In this document: piece by piece, positions 1 to 11,616 of the stretch
Position numbering within the stretch: the first letter of the stretch is position 1
Layout: every line of letters begins with the position of its first letter
Assembly (NCBI GenBank): GCA_030562195.1
Contig: CM060202.1
Coordinates: 31,610,599 to 31,674,598, forward strand
DNA length: 64,000 nucleotides
DNA from: Nipponacmea schrenckii
Taxonomy: Eukaryota; Mollusca; Gastropoda; Lottiidae
Direction: 5' to 3'
Notes under the pieces: generated by a model
Database searches by the model: none
What the model saw: only the letters and a program-made list of their open reading frames with translations
What the model was told of the DNA's origin: nothing
Program-made: the position numbers and the translations under genes

Positions 1-2705
1 CGGATTATTTTATTACGTATTTCGACTTTGGCGAAAACGTATTGTAATCGTTCGGATTATTTTATTTTTTTTTTGCAGTGCGTTCTTCGAACGCACTGCT
101 TTGTTTTCGAAATGACTATTTTTTTTTTTTTTTTTGTCTCTTTCTGGTCACGCTCCCCAGCCATAACTGCAAATGTCTTACACAATCTAGCGTGATATTG
201 TAACGTAATCTTGTGCTCGTTGTTGTTTAAATGTAAAATGACGCATTTTTGTTCTACCGGAAATGACGTAGAACGTCACAAATTTTATTTTTGTTTACTA
301 ACTCACGGCTCGTTATTTTATCCAATCTGGTTCGGACTTTTTTTATTTACTACTTATAACTTAGATTTACATAATAGCAGTTTAAAAATTAGGAAATTTT
401 TACTTTTGTTGCTGACTTTTGAATTTTCAAATTTAACACTTTTTCTAACTTTTGCAATTTTGATTAGATCGAAATCAAAATTTGCAGTTAGATAAACATT
501 TTTCTTGTCAAGAAAAATCTGTTTTCAAAATGTCGACATCACTTCCGGTTTCGGCGTCATACGTCGCTAAACTTCGAATTTTCACTTCCGGAATTCTAAA
601 GATATTTGAATTTTTTTTTTTGCAATTAGTTACTATTAACCCATAATGATTTTATAATTAACAAAAATTGAACCGGAAGTAACAGATCAGTCGCCATCAT
701 TAAACCACTTACTTTTGTAAAGTGAAAAATTGGGCCTTAGGGGTTAATCGGACAATTGTAATTTTGATGTCTATGTAATCTTCAATCGATTTCTAACAAT
801 TCTTAGGAAGCCGAATTTTGAATTTCGATTTAGCTTACCTTTCATTTCCGGTTCTTTTTTTTCACTTAGTGCCTAATTTTCCAACGTTCATATATCGTGA
901 CCTTGACCTTTGGTGACCATGTGACCTGCACAAAAGTTGTTGCCCTTGTCGAGATCTATCCATTGATGTCTTCATTTGTGTTGTGAAATGTCAACTTCCG
1001 GTTTTACAGCCATTTGAAAATTGCACTTTTTAACTTCGAAGAGCTCTGTCACGTGACCTCATTTACATACGTCAAAATTTCTTTTATGTCCTTATTACGC
1101 GTAATTTATTCTTTCCAACGGTGTATAACACTTTATATTTTGATCAAAATTGCGCTTTTAAATATTAGAAAATTTTGTTCTTAGTTCTATATTAATTGTG
1201 CGTGATTTATGAAAAAGCACGTGTTTTTTTTTTTAAATTTACGTCTTATTTTTTCACAAAAATTGGTAGATGAGTAGACAAAAAATTATCATTAAAGATT
1301 CCGATAAAACATTTTCCGAAATTAGCCGGAAACGTCCGAAAGTGACCAAAAAATGAAGAAAATCACAGAAATCGGAATTTTAAATTAAATTTTTGCACAA
1401 ACTTGCAATTTTTTTATTCCACAGAATTAGTACCATCAATATCTTCATTTTGTATGTATGCCATATATGCAAATTCCTAACCGTTTGATCGCCATCTTGA
1501 AATATGCAAATTATTGGAAAAATACTACTCGTCCGCCATTTTTAATCCTATTTTTTCAGACTTGTTTTAAAATATAATTTGGATAATTATCTAGGTCCTC
1601 TAGTGGCATATTTTTCGATTTCAAATTTGTCTTTGGACCAGATCCTGCCAAAGTTTTTCAAAACTGACTTCCGTCTGAAAGTTAATAACTTTTGAACTCT
1701 ACCATATGCATCCTTTTGATCTCAAAACAACATCATCAGAGAGGCACTGGACTGGAATCCCCAAGGGCATAGAAGACAAGGACGACCTTTACATAGCTTG
1801 AAAAGAATAAGACTGAAAGAGCTAGGAAGGATTGGCAAGACCTGGAATGAAGCAAAAAGAACAGCTCATAATAGAGTGAGATGGAGAACGTCTGTAGCAG
1901 CCCTATTCTCCGCAAGGAACGAAGAGGACTAACTTACTAATATGCATCCTTTATTTTTCTGCACAATCATCTTCATTGGCTAAAGGTTCATATGATACCT
2001 TGATTTCTAATTTTAGTACAGAACATATGGATTAATAGGGATCCAAAAATTGGTAATTTGCATATTTCTCGTATCTTCAGATGGTTATATCTCATGAACA
2101 AGACTCTTGGCAACATTCTAATTGACATTATTGGGTGTGATTTTTATCAGCTTTCTAACAATATCTTTATTTTAGCTATAGACCGAAAACTGATGAAAAT
2201 ACGCCTAGTAGAAAATAAGCGATTTTAACATTCATATTTTTTTATATTTAGTTCTATTTAACTTAAAAACAAAATTCGAACAGATTTATAATGTGCAAAT
2301 TCCCAGCTTTCAAGCAATATATAAATCATTATGTATAAATAAAAATTGCGAAAAGTTTAAGAATAAAATTACACTCTAATTAAACAGATATAAATGCAAC
2401 AGGTCATAAAATCTGATTGTGTTAATTTCTTATCTTTTGGTCAAGACACAAATTTTGACATTTCCAGTTAAAGTATCCCCAACCAATCAAAACAAGTCAT
2501 TAGACTTTGTGGGCGTGGTTAAACCCAGATATTTTACATCACTGTGTGTATTTTTCTTTCAATCGAAATAGGGTCTCGGAGGATCAGTCAATATGTGTTA
2601 TTTTGATGGACATGTATATATAATCTATAACCGATTGCCGAAATTTATATGGAAACTGATTTTTGAATTTTTAATTTGATTTTGATTTAATTACGATTAA
2701 AAATT
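1..2705. repeat. AT-rich non-coding region built of dispersed repeats
   Basis: No gene of its own was recognised here. Two blocks, about 932-1085 and 2544-2705, reappear in inverted orientation at about 13953-14100 and 13799-13920, so this is one copy of a dispersed repeat. In the second copy the intervening 1.45 kb is absent. That interval here contains the LINE fragment at 1744-1932. A short perfect hairpin lies at 75-99. The element class is unknown. Confidence 0.6.
1744..1932 (+). mobile_element. C-terminal remnant of a non-LTR retrotransposon (RTE-like) ORF
   Basis: An open stretch of 62 codons starting at GCA (no ATG) ends in TAA at 1930-1932. It reads ALDWNPQGHRRQGRP near the start, then KTWNEAKRTAHNRVRWRTSV, and ends SARNEED-stop. 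The pattern of a GRP motif, then TW, then A-x-x-R-x-x-WR, is the usual extreme C-terminus of many animal LINE reverse-transcriptase ORFs, recalled from the family. Nothing upstream in frame continues the polymerase, so this is a 5'-truncated relic. The clade is uncertain; RTE-like is the best guess. Confidence 0.7.
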
Positions 2706-3205
2706 NNNNNNNNNNNNNNNNNNNNNNNNNNNNNNNNNNNNNNNNNNNNNNNNNNNNNNNNNNNNNNNNNNNNNNNNNNNNNNNNNNNNNNNNNNNNNNN
2801 NNNNNNNNNNNNNNNNNNNNNNNNNNNNNNNNNNNNNNNNNNNNNNNNNNNNNNNNNNNNNNNNNNNNNNNNNNNNNNNNNNNNNNNNNNNNNNNNNNNN
2901 NNNNNNNNNNNNNNNNNNNNNNNNNNNNNNNNNNNNNNNNNNNNNNNNNNNNNNNNNNNNNNNNNNNNNNNNNNNNNNNNNNNNNNNNNNNNNNNNNNNN
3001 NNNNNNNNNNNNNNNNNNNNNNNNNNNNNNNNNNNNNNNNNNNNNNNNNNNNNNNNNNNNNNNNNNNNNNNNNNNNNNNNNNNNNNNNNNNNNNNNNNNN
3101 NNNNNNNNNNNNNNNNNNNNNNNNNNNNNNNNNNNNNNNNNNNNNNNNNNNNNNNNNNNNNNNNNNNNNNNNNNNNNNNNNNNNNNNNNNNNNNNNNNNN
3201 NNNNN
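2706..3205. other. Assembly gap of 500 N
   Basis: The run is exactly 500 undetermined bases, which suggests a fixed-size scaffold gap rather than a measured length. Repeats lie on both sides: a dispersed repeat on the left and a short tandem array on the right. That is the likely reason assembly stopped. Confidence 0.99.
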
Positions 3206-3490
3206 TCATGTAAAATGGTTCACTGTCATTTAGACACGGTACTTTAGGCACACGGTCAGATAAGCACATGTTATTTAGGCACAGTGTTATTTAGGCACAT
3301 TTTCAATTAGGCACATGCTCAATTAGGCACACTGTTTTAAGGCACACTAAACCTTCAATAAGACAAACCTTCAATTAGACACACTTTGAATTATTCACCT
3401 TTTCCATTTATGCACCCCTTATATAAGGTCAATATTTATTTATGCACACTTTCAATTAGGCACATTACTCACATAATCAGACACATCTCT
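3206..3490. repeat. Short degenerate tandem array (about 18-20 bp units)
   Basis: Units resemble 'caattaggcacac' with variable spacers and start immediately after the N gap, so the true array is probably longer. It has no coding potential. Confidence 0.8.
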
Positions 3491-4229
3491 CCTTTTGCAA
3501 CAGATTTAAAAGTACATTCTGTGAATTTGAGATATTTCAACCATACAGAAACATATTGAACCACAAATGAGATATATATAAATTCAAACGTAAGAAGTAT
3601 TATGCTCTATTCAAACCCTTCTGAATTAAATTTCTATTATAGACAGTGTATAACAACAGTTAAATCATCTTTACAATGTCAAGTCTTATATCTTGACAAC
3701 AATAGTCACCTTTCTTAAACATAGAAGTTTATAGATACGGTTGAATCGTTGTGAATGTTTATAGAATATCGTTGTAGCGAGATATTTCTATTGTAATGAA
3801 CCTATAAACTGATATATTATATATATTCAACTTATCAAATTGTATATTCTCTATTTAAACCCTACTTGATGTAATTTCATATACAACAGGATGTCAACTT
3901 AACATCATTACTTTAACTTCATATTACACCATTCTATTCTAGACTAAAGAGAGCTGTCGATATCAAGGTCTAGATGAAATATATAAGAAGTACATTGTAT
4001 AACGATGTGGTAGTGACGACCAAAACCGTTTTTACACGCCCACCCATTAATCCCTATGTCCGCCCGTCCGTATTCCTCAGAGTCGTATTTATGGAGTGGG
4101 CCATCTCAATGCTTAATATTCATCTCAGATCATAAAAACCCCGTCCTGAAGGGGCTTCTATATGTTCGAGATATGCCCCTACTCTCGTCGTCCTTAAACA
4201 TAACATAACATGCACGAATACTGAGGTTC

Positions 4230-4800
4230 CTAGCGCGCTGATGAGAATCATCTCATAACTCCACACTTTTAGATTGTTTTATGTTAATTGGCAATGAATT
4301 CCAAAAGTAGGATGCTGTGAAATGGACAGCATGCGTTGACTGTTTTAAGGATAGATTTGGGATAAACGAGCAGATTTTGAGAAGATAATTTAAGGGAGCG
4401 AGAAAGATTGTAAGTATCAATCAGGTCTGTTATATAACTGGAAGCTGTACCCTTTAAGGCTTTATAAGTTTGTAAGAGGACTTTATAAATGATTATTTGT
4501 TGGCAATCAGTGTAAACTTTCTAGAACTAGAGTTATGTGTTCCTGCTTCCTAGTCCAGTTAGAAGTCTTGCATCGACATTTTGGATACGCTGCAATTGAT
4601 GGATTCGGTAATCTGGGAGTCCAAAAAAAAGTTTGGATGTTACTAGAGCTTGAGCTAGAGCTTAGAACTTTGAGGTTATCATTTGAAAGATATTGTCTAA
4701 TTTTTCCAAGTTTGTGAATTCGGTGAAAAGATGAAGATGTTACTGCTGAAATTTGTGGTTGAAAATTTAATGTCAGGTTTAAGTCGACCACCACTCCGAT
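4230..4800 (-). mobile_element. Non-LTR retrotransposon reverse-transcriptase C-terminal remnant (CR1/L2-like)
   Basis: On the minus strand the reading frame runs from about 4800 downward. It gives VVDLNLTLNFQPQISAV, then HKLGKIRQYLSNDN, then EHITLVLESLH. After the in-frame break near 4507 it continues as IIYKVLLQTYKALKGTASSY and ITDLIDTYNLSRSL. This matches the thumb and C-terminal order of CR1/L2/Rex-type reverse transcriptases: lDsnLsf..hI, then IR..Ls, then HIT.vL..LHWLP, then K.LL..yKaL.G.aP.Yi.dL, then R.LrS. The usual LDYCNSLLYGLP segment is replaced by low-complexity serine. Stops and frame breaks show it is dead. Confidence 0.7.
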
Positions 4801-5125
4801 GTAGCATTGTTATAATCTTATGTCATCTGTGTGACACTTCTAATACTTGAAAAGTTCAGTTTTATGGTACATCTGGTAAAATGTCTATTTAATGTGCCTT
4901 CAATTCATTGTGTCTTGGGAAGAGAAGAAGTTTTCTGTATCCAGTCCGTCATAGGCCTACTAGCCTAGTAGCATAGGAAACCTACAACAGCAAGACCTAG
5001 CTTAATTACTTATCTGGCTACGTTTGGAACGTTTTTTTGCGACTTTTTTTAACTGCTGTTTGAGACCTGAGTCCACTTTCTTTTTAATTTTTTTTTTCTG
5101 GCATCACGGATTTGTTGAATGAACC

Positions 5126-5457
5126 AAGGGTTTTCGGTTCTTAAATGAACAAAAAAATTGAAAATTTTTAATAGAGTTTTATTCAACAGTAATCTGCTGC
5201 CATGAATAACATACATAAATAAATTAATATCCAAAAAACTAAGTAATTATCCATAAAGATGCATTTGATTATTGAAAAACGCTTAACAAACTGATTGAGC
5301 GTTTTTCCAAAATGACTTAGTTGTGTACGTTTTCCAGATTTTAAGAGATTCCGTTACTTTATGACACCAGGTAGGTTTACTGATGAATATATACTTATTT
5401 TGATCATTCTTGGGAACTTAAAATTTATTTCCATGCCAAGACGCAGAATCCCTTTAA
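5126..5457. mobile_element. TTAA-flanked MITE, copy A (decayed)
   Basis: This aligns along its length with copies at 14947-15273 and 18722-19063. The central block includes ATCCAAAAAACTAAGTA, an inverted AAAACGCTTAA...TTGAGCGTTTT core, and TTACTTTATGACACCAGG. The right end reads AAGACGCAGAATCCCTTTAA. The left end, near 5127, has diverged from the family start AGGGATAATAGGTCTTAG. It is a non-autonomous DNA transposon with no ORF. Confidence 0.65.
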
Positions 5458-5675
5458 GTGTAATCGTTGAAACGTTGTGTATTATTGTATTAAGACGCAG
5501 TATCCCTTTAAGTGTAATCGTTGAAACGTTGTGTATTATTGTATTAAGACGCAGTATCCCTTTAAGGGTTAAGTATAAGTTTTCTTGGGAGTGTGTTTTT
5601 CAATGATGGCCTTGACACAACCATTGTCGACGACAGTGTAATTGTTGAAACGTTGTGTATTATTGTTATTAAATT
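5426..5675. repeat. 67-bp tandem duplication of the MITE right end
   Basis: The block 'aagacgcagtatccctttaa' plus 'gtgtaatcgttgaaacgttgtgtattattgtatt' occurs about two and a half times. A degenerate further copy of the second half lies near 5640. The first half of each unit is the terminal inverted repeat of the MITE just to the left, so the repeat arose from the element end plus flank. Confidence 0.75.
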
Positions 5676-6179
5676 GAGGAGTAGTATACCATAAAAACTG
5701 TGTTTATTATGCACGTGCTTCCCACCCCTAAATGTCGCTTAAAGATTATAAACCATTGTAGTAGTTGACTAATTCGTTTGGAGCAGTAGGTGTAGACATA
5801 AATAATATTGAGTTTTTGATGTCAGTAGCTAAATTGTCGAGATCAACAGTCTTCTATTTCCTATAGGTAAAGGTCTCTGTCTATATCCGACATTCCTTAG
5901 CATAGGCGATAGAGAAGTGGATGGTATAGTGTCACTAAGATGTGGATCTGTAACAAGGAGACTGCACAATTGGTTGTCATTGGTTATCAACAGATCAAGG
6001 GTGTGGCCTAATTTATGAGTTGGAACATTCGATGTTGAGTTGCTCCGAATGCATTATTAAGGATGGTGAACTTTCTTGCCAAAGGGTCAGATTCCACACC
6101 AACATGAATAATCCCCAGCTATTATTATCTTCCCAGGTTTATCAAAACGGCTTCATAAAGAGATCCAATTTCACGAACG

Positions 6180-6860
6180 CCCCCTGCTCTCGTGATCCTT
6201 AAACATGTTTTAGATATACCCCCAACTCTTGTCGTCCTTTGACATGTTCTAGATATACCCCCAACTCTCGTCATCCTTAGACATGTTCTAGATATACCCC
6301 TGCTCTTGTCATCCTTAGACATGTTCTAGATATACCCCAGCTCTCCTCATCCTTAGACATGTTCTAGATATAACCCTGCTCTTGTTTTCCTTTGTCATGT
6401 TCTAGATATACCCCTGCTCTCGTCATCCTTAGACATGTTCTAGATATACCCCTGCTCTCATCATCCTTAAACATGTTCTAGATATACCCCTGCTCTCGTC
6501 ATCCTTAGACATGTTCTAGATATACCCTGCTCTCGTCATCCTTAGACATGTTCTAGATATAACCCTGCTCTCGTCATCCTTAGACATGTTCTAGATATAC
6601 CCCTGCTCTCGTCATCCTTAAACATGTTCTAGATATACCCCTGCTCTCGTCATCCTTAGACATGTTCTAGATATACCCCTGCTCTTGTTTTCCTTTGACA
6701 TGTTCTAGATATACCCCTGCTCTCGTCATCCTTAAACATGTTCTAGATATACCCCTGCTCTCGTCATCCTTAGACATGTTCTAGATATACCCCTGCTCTC
6801 ATCATCCTTAGACATGTTCTAGATATACCCATGCTCTCGTGATCCTTAAACATGTTCAAG
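6180..6860. repeat. 38-bp minisatellite, about 18 copies
   Basis: The unit begins acatgttctagatatacccc and ends tgctctcgtcatccttag. Copies differ by single substitutions. A single related copy lies at about 4155-4205, which may reflect the ancestral sequence. No coding function is supported. Confidence 0.95.
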
Positions 6861-7716
6861 ATATGCTCCTTAACCAATGAAATAAGATTACATTGAGCAC
6901 ACATTCTGATTCTTCGATTGATTCGAAGATCAATACCCCAGAAAATAGAACGACTGTGTAAGGGGTAATAATTTGAACAACGAAGAAATTAAACAGTAAC
7001 ATTTTTATCTATTTTCATTTAATCTTACAAAATACAATTTACATTTCTTAGAAAAAATTACCATTTCCTAAACATGAAAAACAAAATGCTTTAAAAAAAA
7101 ATACTGTTACTAGAATATGTTTATCGTATTCAATCAGATTCTTGAAATATTGGTTATAAATTATTTGACAGCAGCTCAAAATAGAAATCAAATCGATATA
7201 ACAACTGGTAATAGAATAATTTGATGTTTGTTAATTAAGCAATGATTCCAACTTGAACAATATTAAATATACATCAAATATATTTCTTACACTGAATCTA
7301 AATCTTAATCTAGTTCAGTACGGAAGGGTATTAGTACCTAAAGTCCATGCTATGCAGAAATGCTTAAATCACTTATGTAAGGTTGATGATAGGCCTACAG
7401 ATATTTTGTATTATAAGTTAAAAGTTGTCCGTAAAAATACCAGTAGGGCCTGATGTATAAGACGTGCCTACATAACGATTCATATGTTTCATGTTTAAAG
7501 TGAAAAGATATAGGCCTAACACATGTAAAAAAAGTCAAATGTTAAATTTTCACACTAAACCTCTTATATAAGTATTTTGTCTGCAATCGCATTCCATAAT
7601 ACATTTGACCTTTTCAACTTTAGATAAAACCTTATTATCTTTACTTTGGACTTACCACACAGAATGGCTTTAATAATGACGTCACGTTACTAAGTCTGGA
7701 AATATCCAGTCGGCCA
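6861..7716. other. Non-coding AT-rich stretch downstream of the ankyrin gene
   Basis: I see no exon, RNA gene or transposon here. It lies 3' of the minus-strand ankyrin gene and should contain its 3' UTR. I could not place a polyadenylation site with confidence. Confidence 0.5.
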
Positions 7717-9630
7717 TTATCTAAATCTAGTCCACGGGTCTGGGTATTTTAAACCGGCATGTACCTCATTTAAATATTTACAATCTTCATACACTAAATA
7801 ATCATTCTCATAATCATCATTCTCCGTATTTAAATCATAGGAATTATAATCATCATCATAATCATCATCAATAACAGACTCTTCATCAATAAACAAATAT
7901 CTAATAAATAGATATACATAATCATCATCAATAACAGACTCTAACTGATCAGGCAGTGAAAATCGTTCAGAATCAATATCTTTAAACATCAGAAAATCAG
8001 TCAGGTCTGGAAAATCAATAAGTTCTGAAATTCTGTCATGAATTACTAGACCTGTATTTTGTCTGATAACTCTTCTACATATATCTTTAAGGCTCAGATT
8101 GTTGGCGAACAGATAAAATTTGTCTCTCGGTTTTTCTCTTAAAGTTTCTGGCAATAATGCTTCATGAGTTTCCTCGACTTCAAAATGTAGTATTTGAGTA
8201 ATTTGTTCAAATGAGCCACCACTTAAATACAAGATTTGCCTTAATTCATGCCTAGATTGTGAAGAAAATTCCTCCAGAGATATCTGACCATAAGAGATTT
8301 CTCCATCATCTGAGGTTAAAAGTTGAAGGTCGACATTTTTAAAAACAAGATACTTGATAAAATTGACTGTTTGATCGATTTGCCATAATGGTGAGAATTG
8401 GAGTACATTTTGAATAATAGTGTTACCATTAAGACATGGCTGATTAAAAGATTGTCTACAACCACTGGACAGAAGTAAATTAAAACATGTTAAATCATAA
8501 ACATTGCTTGTTAGATTTATGTATTGTAGAGCAGATCGTCCATGGTTGTCCACAATATTCACATCAGCTCCATGTATTAATAGTGTTTCTAACAATGTCC
8601 TATCATTCTTCAAACAAGCCAACATTAAAACTGTTTTCCCGTTATTATCTTGTATATTGACGTCTGCACCAAGACTGAGTAAAATATCAATACATGCAAG
8701 ATATCTGGGATAGAATTCATGGGCACATAACTCTATCACTATTGAATTGACTTTCATCTTATTTAATTTTTCTTTAATCAAAGTAAACCCAATAATACAT
8801 AGATGGAGTGCTGTATGGCCCTGATAGTTTTGTATATTGACGGCACAGGATAAATCAGTTAAAAATTGAAGAAAGGGTAAATTATTTAACAATGAGGCCA
8901 CCATTAATGGTGAATTACCGGCATTATTTAAAAGGTTAAAATCTAATCCATAATAAATTAAATTATCCAAATTTAGATATAAAAAATAATAACGACAGAA
9001 AAGGTGAACGATATTTTCACCTGATCGTGTTAAAGAATTAATATAGAGTCCGTTTGTAATTAAAAACAATAGAGATTGATAATCATTGTTACTGAGAATA
9101 TATTCAACTAACTGAAGGTGATTATCGTCATGTTCAGTTAAAACATCAATATTATGTTGGATTAAAACACGAAATAATTCTACATTCTGAGATTTTGCTA
9201 TTTTATGAAGAAAGTTTAAACCATACCGAGTGGAGAATACTTTTGTTTTATCACATTTACCACCTTCTATCAAATACCTCACTATTTCTATATTACCCTT
9301 CCGTATTGCTAAACGTAATGATGTATCACCTATATAGTCCTGTTTATTGATATCACAGTTTGTGTGGTTTGTTAAACACCTCACTATTTCTATATTATCA
9401 TTCTCTACTGCTATATATAATGGTGTATAACCTCTACCGTCCTGTTTATTGATATCACAGTTTGTGTGGTTTGTTAAACACCTCACTATTTCTATATTAC
9501 CCTTCACTACTGCTATATATAATGGTGTATCACCTATAATGTTCTGTGTATTTATATCACAATCACCACTCTGTATTAATCTGTTTAAAGACTCTATATC
9601 ATTGTTGTATACAGCATAGAATAAATCCAT
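7717..9630 (-). CDS. Ankyrin-repeat protein with SOCS box (ASB-like), 637 aa
   Basis: This is probably a substrate adaptor for an Elongin B/C-Cullin E3 ubiquitin ligase in the cytosol. That role is known for ASB proteins and inferred here. One uninterrupted coding exon starts at ATG (9628-9630) and ends at TAA (7717-7719). Ankyrin repeats occupy about residues 2-165 and 205-390. Clear examples are GDTPLYIAVVKGNIEIVRCL (33-52), GYTPLYIAVENDNIEIVRCL (67-86), GHTALHLC (271-278) and GKTVLMLACLKNDRTLLETL (331-350). Residues about 512-549 form a SOCS box: SLKDICRRVI fits the Elongin-C BC box, then ELIDFPDLTDFL aligns with the Cul5-box end but lacks the canonical LPxP. Residues 564-612 are unusually Asp/Tyr-rich and contain ESVIDDDY twice. 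A splice acceptor (TTATTACAG) ends 12 bp upstream of the ATG, so a non-coding first exon is likely. Confidence 0.85.
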   Translation of the reverse strand: MDLFYAVYNNDIESLNRLIQSGDCDINTQNIIGDTPLYIAVVKGNIEIVRCLTNHTNCDINKQDGRGYTPLYIAVENDNIEIVRCLTNHTNCDINKQDYIGDTSLRLAIRKGNIEIVRYLIEGGKCDKTKVFSTRYGLNFLHKIAKSQNVELFRVLIQHNIDVLTEHDDNHLQLVEYILSNNDYQSLLFLITNGLYINSLTRSGENIVHLFCRYYFLYLNLDNLIYYGLDFNLLNNAGNSPLMVASLLNNLPFLQFLTDLSCAVNIQNYQGHTALHLCIIGFTLIKEKLNKMKVNSIVIELCAHEFYPRYLACIDILLSLGADVNIQDNNGKTVLMLACLKNDRTLLETLLIHGADVNIVDNHGRSALQYINLTSNVYDLTCFNLLLSSGCRQSFNQPCLNGNTIIQNVLQFSPLWQIDQTVNFIKYLVFKNVDLQLLTSDDGEISYGQISLEEFSSQSRHELRQILYLSGGSFEQITQILHFEVEETHEALLPETLREKPRDKFYLFANNLSLKDICRRVIRQNTGLVIHDRISELIDFPDLTDFLMFKDIDSERFSLPDQLESVIDDDYVYLFIRYLFIDEESVIDDDYDDDYNSYDLNTENDDYENDYLVYEDCKYLNEVHAGLKYPDPWTRFR

Positions 9631-9642
9631 TTTTAAACCAGC

Positions 9643-10777
9643 CTGTAATAAATAAAACAGTAATTATACAATCTGTAAATATCTAACTAATATACATATA
9701 TTTGTTTTAGCAGCTTTGGTGTTGGATTGTCCACGAAATATGAAATGAAAAATTTCCGACGTGATAATGAACAATTCTACAAGGTTTTTCAAATCCAGAA
9801 AAGAATTTTGCCTTTTTGTGTTTACGAGTTAAAAATGTAATGTTTTATCAAGAACAAAGGCAATACTCATATAACATATTTTTCCATTTTTTTAGTTACA
9901 AAGACTAATATCAAATAGTTTTCGATTTATTTTAATATAAATCTGTAATGAACTGTGCCTCAAGAATAAGAACTATAAGATATATAAAATTTTTATTAGT
10001 TTTTATTTTCAATAATATTCATCCTTGTGTAACCTAGTGATAGGGACTGACTGATGTGTCCAATAGATTATAAATTAAGAAAACAATTTTTTCACTATGA
10101 CAAACTATATGCTGAACAAAAGGGTGGATTTGGCAAAGAACATCTGAAATGCACAAAATGACAGATGTTACACTACAATATAATGAACAATGAAATGAAT
10201 TGAAAGAATATGAAGAATAAGATGGGAAATACAGTTTAGGCCTACAATAAAAATGACAAGAGAAAAGGATTATATGGTTTGACAATGCACAGTCACAGCA
10301 TTTTACTAGCTCCTCTGAGTAAAACAATAATCATAATTTATGAATTAACATAATATCCAACCACAATAAAATGTACTTTTATAGTAACAAATGTAATACT
10401 TGGCAAATAAAATGATTACAACAAAACTGAGTTTATTTATTTCAGCATTATACTACCAGCTATTCTAGTATCTGTGTTCAAATTACTCTATGCACATATT
10501 GACTCATGGATTCAGAATTTAACTCAAATGCAAACATACAATGCATAATATCTATAAATTCGAGTTCCAATACAAACCTACACTACAATGCATAAATTAG
10601 AGCTTGAAACAATAACTATATCTATCTATCAGTACACCATAATTATCCTATAATATTATAATAACATGTAATAATTCAAATAAGAAGTAAAAAGAGTAAT
10701 TAAAGATAAGAATTCTACAAAATTCTTGGGCAAGCACTGTCCATGGTCTAAGATATGATCTAGTCACGTGACCTCAA
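9643..10777. other. Upstream region of the ankyrin/SOCS gene
   Basis: This AT-rich sequence lies 5' of the minus-strand ankyrin gene. It probably contains the 5'-UTR intron and promoter, but no TATA box or first exon could be assigned. Open frames here are short and unconvincing. Confidence 0.4.
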
Positions 10778-10785
10778 AGAAAACT

Positions 10786-11608
10786 GGGTTGGTTTCAAAA
10801 GCCTACCGCCAACCGCTGCCAACCGGGCTACCGATAGCAAAAACAGGCGCCAAAATTGGTATTGTTAAATTTAAGGATCGTAGATTTTCATACAATAAAA
10901 CGAAACTATTTAATTTGACGGAATTTTTGTTGACGTCAAAATTATGGAATCAAAATTATCTTAAGAATGAAACGAAAAAAATAAATTTTTATTTTCGTGT
11001 TCAGCGATTTCTTTCTTTTTCCAAGTGCTAGAAGTGTGCTTCCAGTAATGGTGAAGCGTTTTATCAACTAAATATACTGTTGATTTGGTTGGATTAACAG
11101 GAGGAGCATTCGCAGAATTATTATAGTCTACGTCAAGGATTAACTCTGAAAAAATTCTAAAAGGTGGAAGAAAGATCCCTTGGCCTTGTTGATCATCCAT
11201 GATGCCGACGACGTTAAATAAATAAATTAAGGGAAGTAACTCTGAAACAAACGACCTTCCTGTCGTGATCATTTAAAAAAGATTTAAGGGTACTTTTACG
11301 GTTAATTGTGTGTCCCATTTGAATACAAATTAGACTATTGCTTTTTTGGCATGAATTGTATCAGTTTATGTGAAGACAAACATCGCTGAACACGAAAAGA
11401 AAATATTTATTTTTTTCGTTTCATTTTTAAAATAATTTTGATTCCATAATTTTGACGTCAACAAAAGTTCCGTCAAATTGAATAGTTTCGTTTTATTGTA
11501 TGAAAATCTACGATCCTTAAATTTAACAATATCTATTTTGGCGCATTTTTTTCCTTCCGGTAGGCCGGTTGGCAGCGGTTGGCGGTAGGCTTTTGAAACC
11601 CACCCAAT
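10786..11608. mobile_element. DNA transposon-like element with about 220-bp terminal inverted repeats
   Basis: The left arm (10786-11008) starts GGGTTGGTTTCAAAAGCC and ends at cgtgttcagcg. The right arm (about 11383-11606) begins at cgctgaacacg, is nearly its reverse complement, and ends GGCTTTTGAAACCCACCC. The octamer AGAAAACT occurs directly outside both ends (10778-10785 and 11609-11616), consistent with a target-site duplication. The roughly 375-bp centre carries no transposase. It is a non-autonomous long-TIR or foldback element; the superfamily is uncertain, although 8 bp would fit hAT-like. Confidence 0.8.
10961..11272 (-). other. Open frame inside the inverted-repeat element (possible captured exon)
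   Basis: A 103-codon minus-strand frame starts at a real ATG (11270-11272). A second ATG is followed by DDQQGQGIFLPPFRIFSEL. Most of the frame lies in the unique centre of the element, and its end runs into the left inverted arm. I do not recognise the protein. It could be a host first exon captured by the element, or chance. There is no clear splice donor and no other support. Confidence 0.2.
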
Positions 11609-11616
11609 AGAAAACT

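Noticed and set aside
2697..3269. Minus-strand open frame of 190 codons
   Set aside because: It is almost entirely the 500-N assembly gap.
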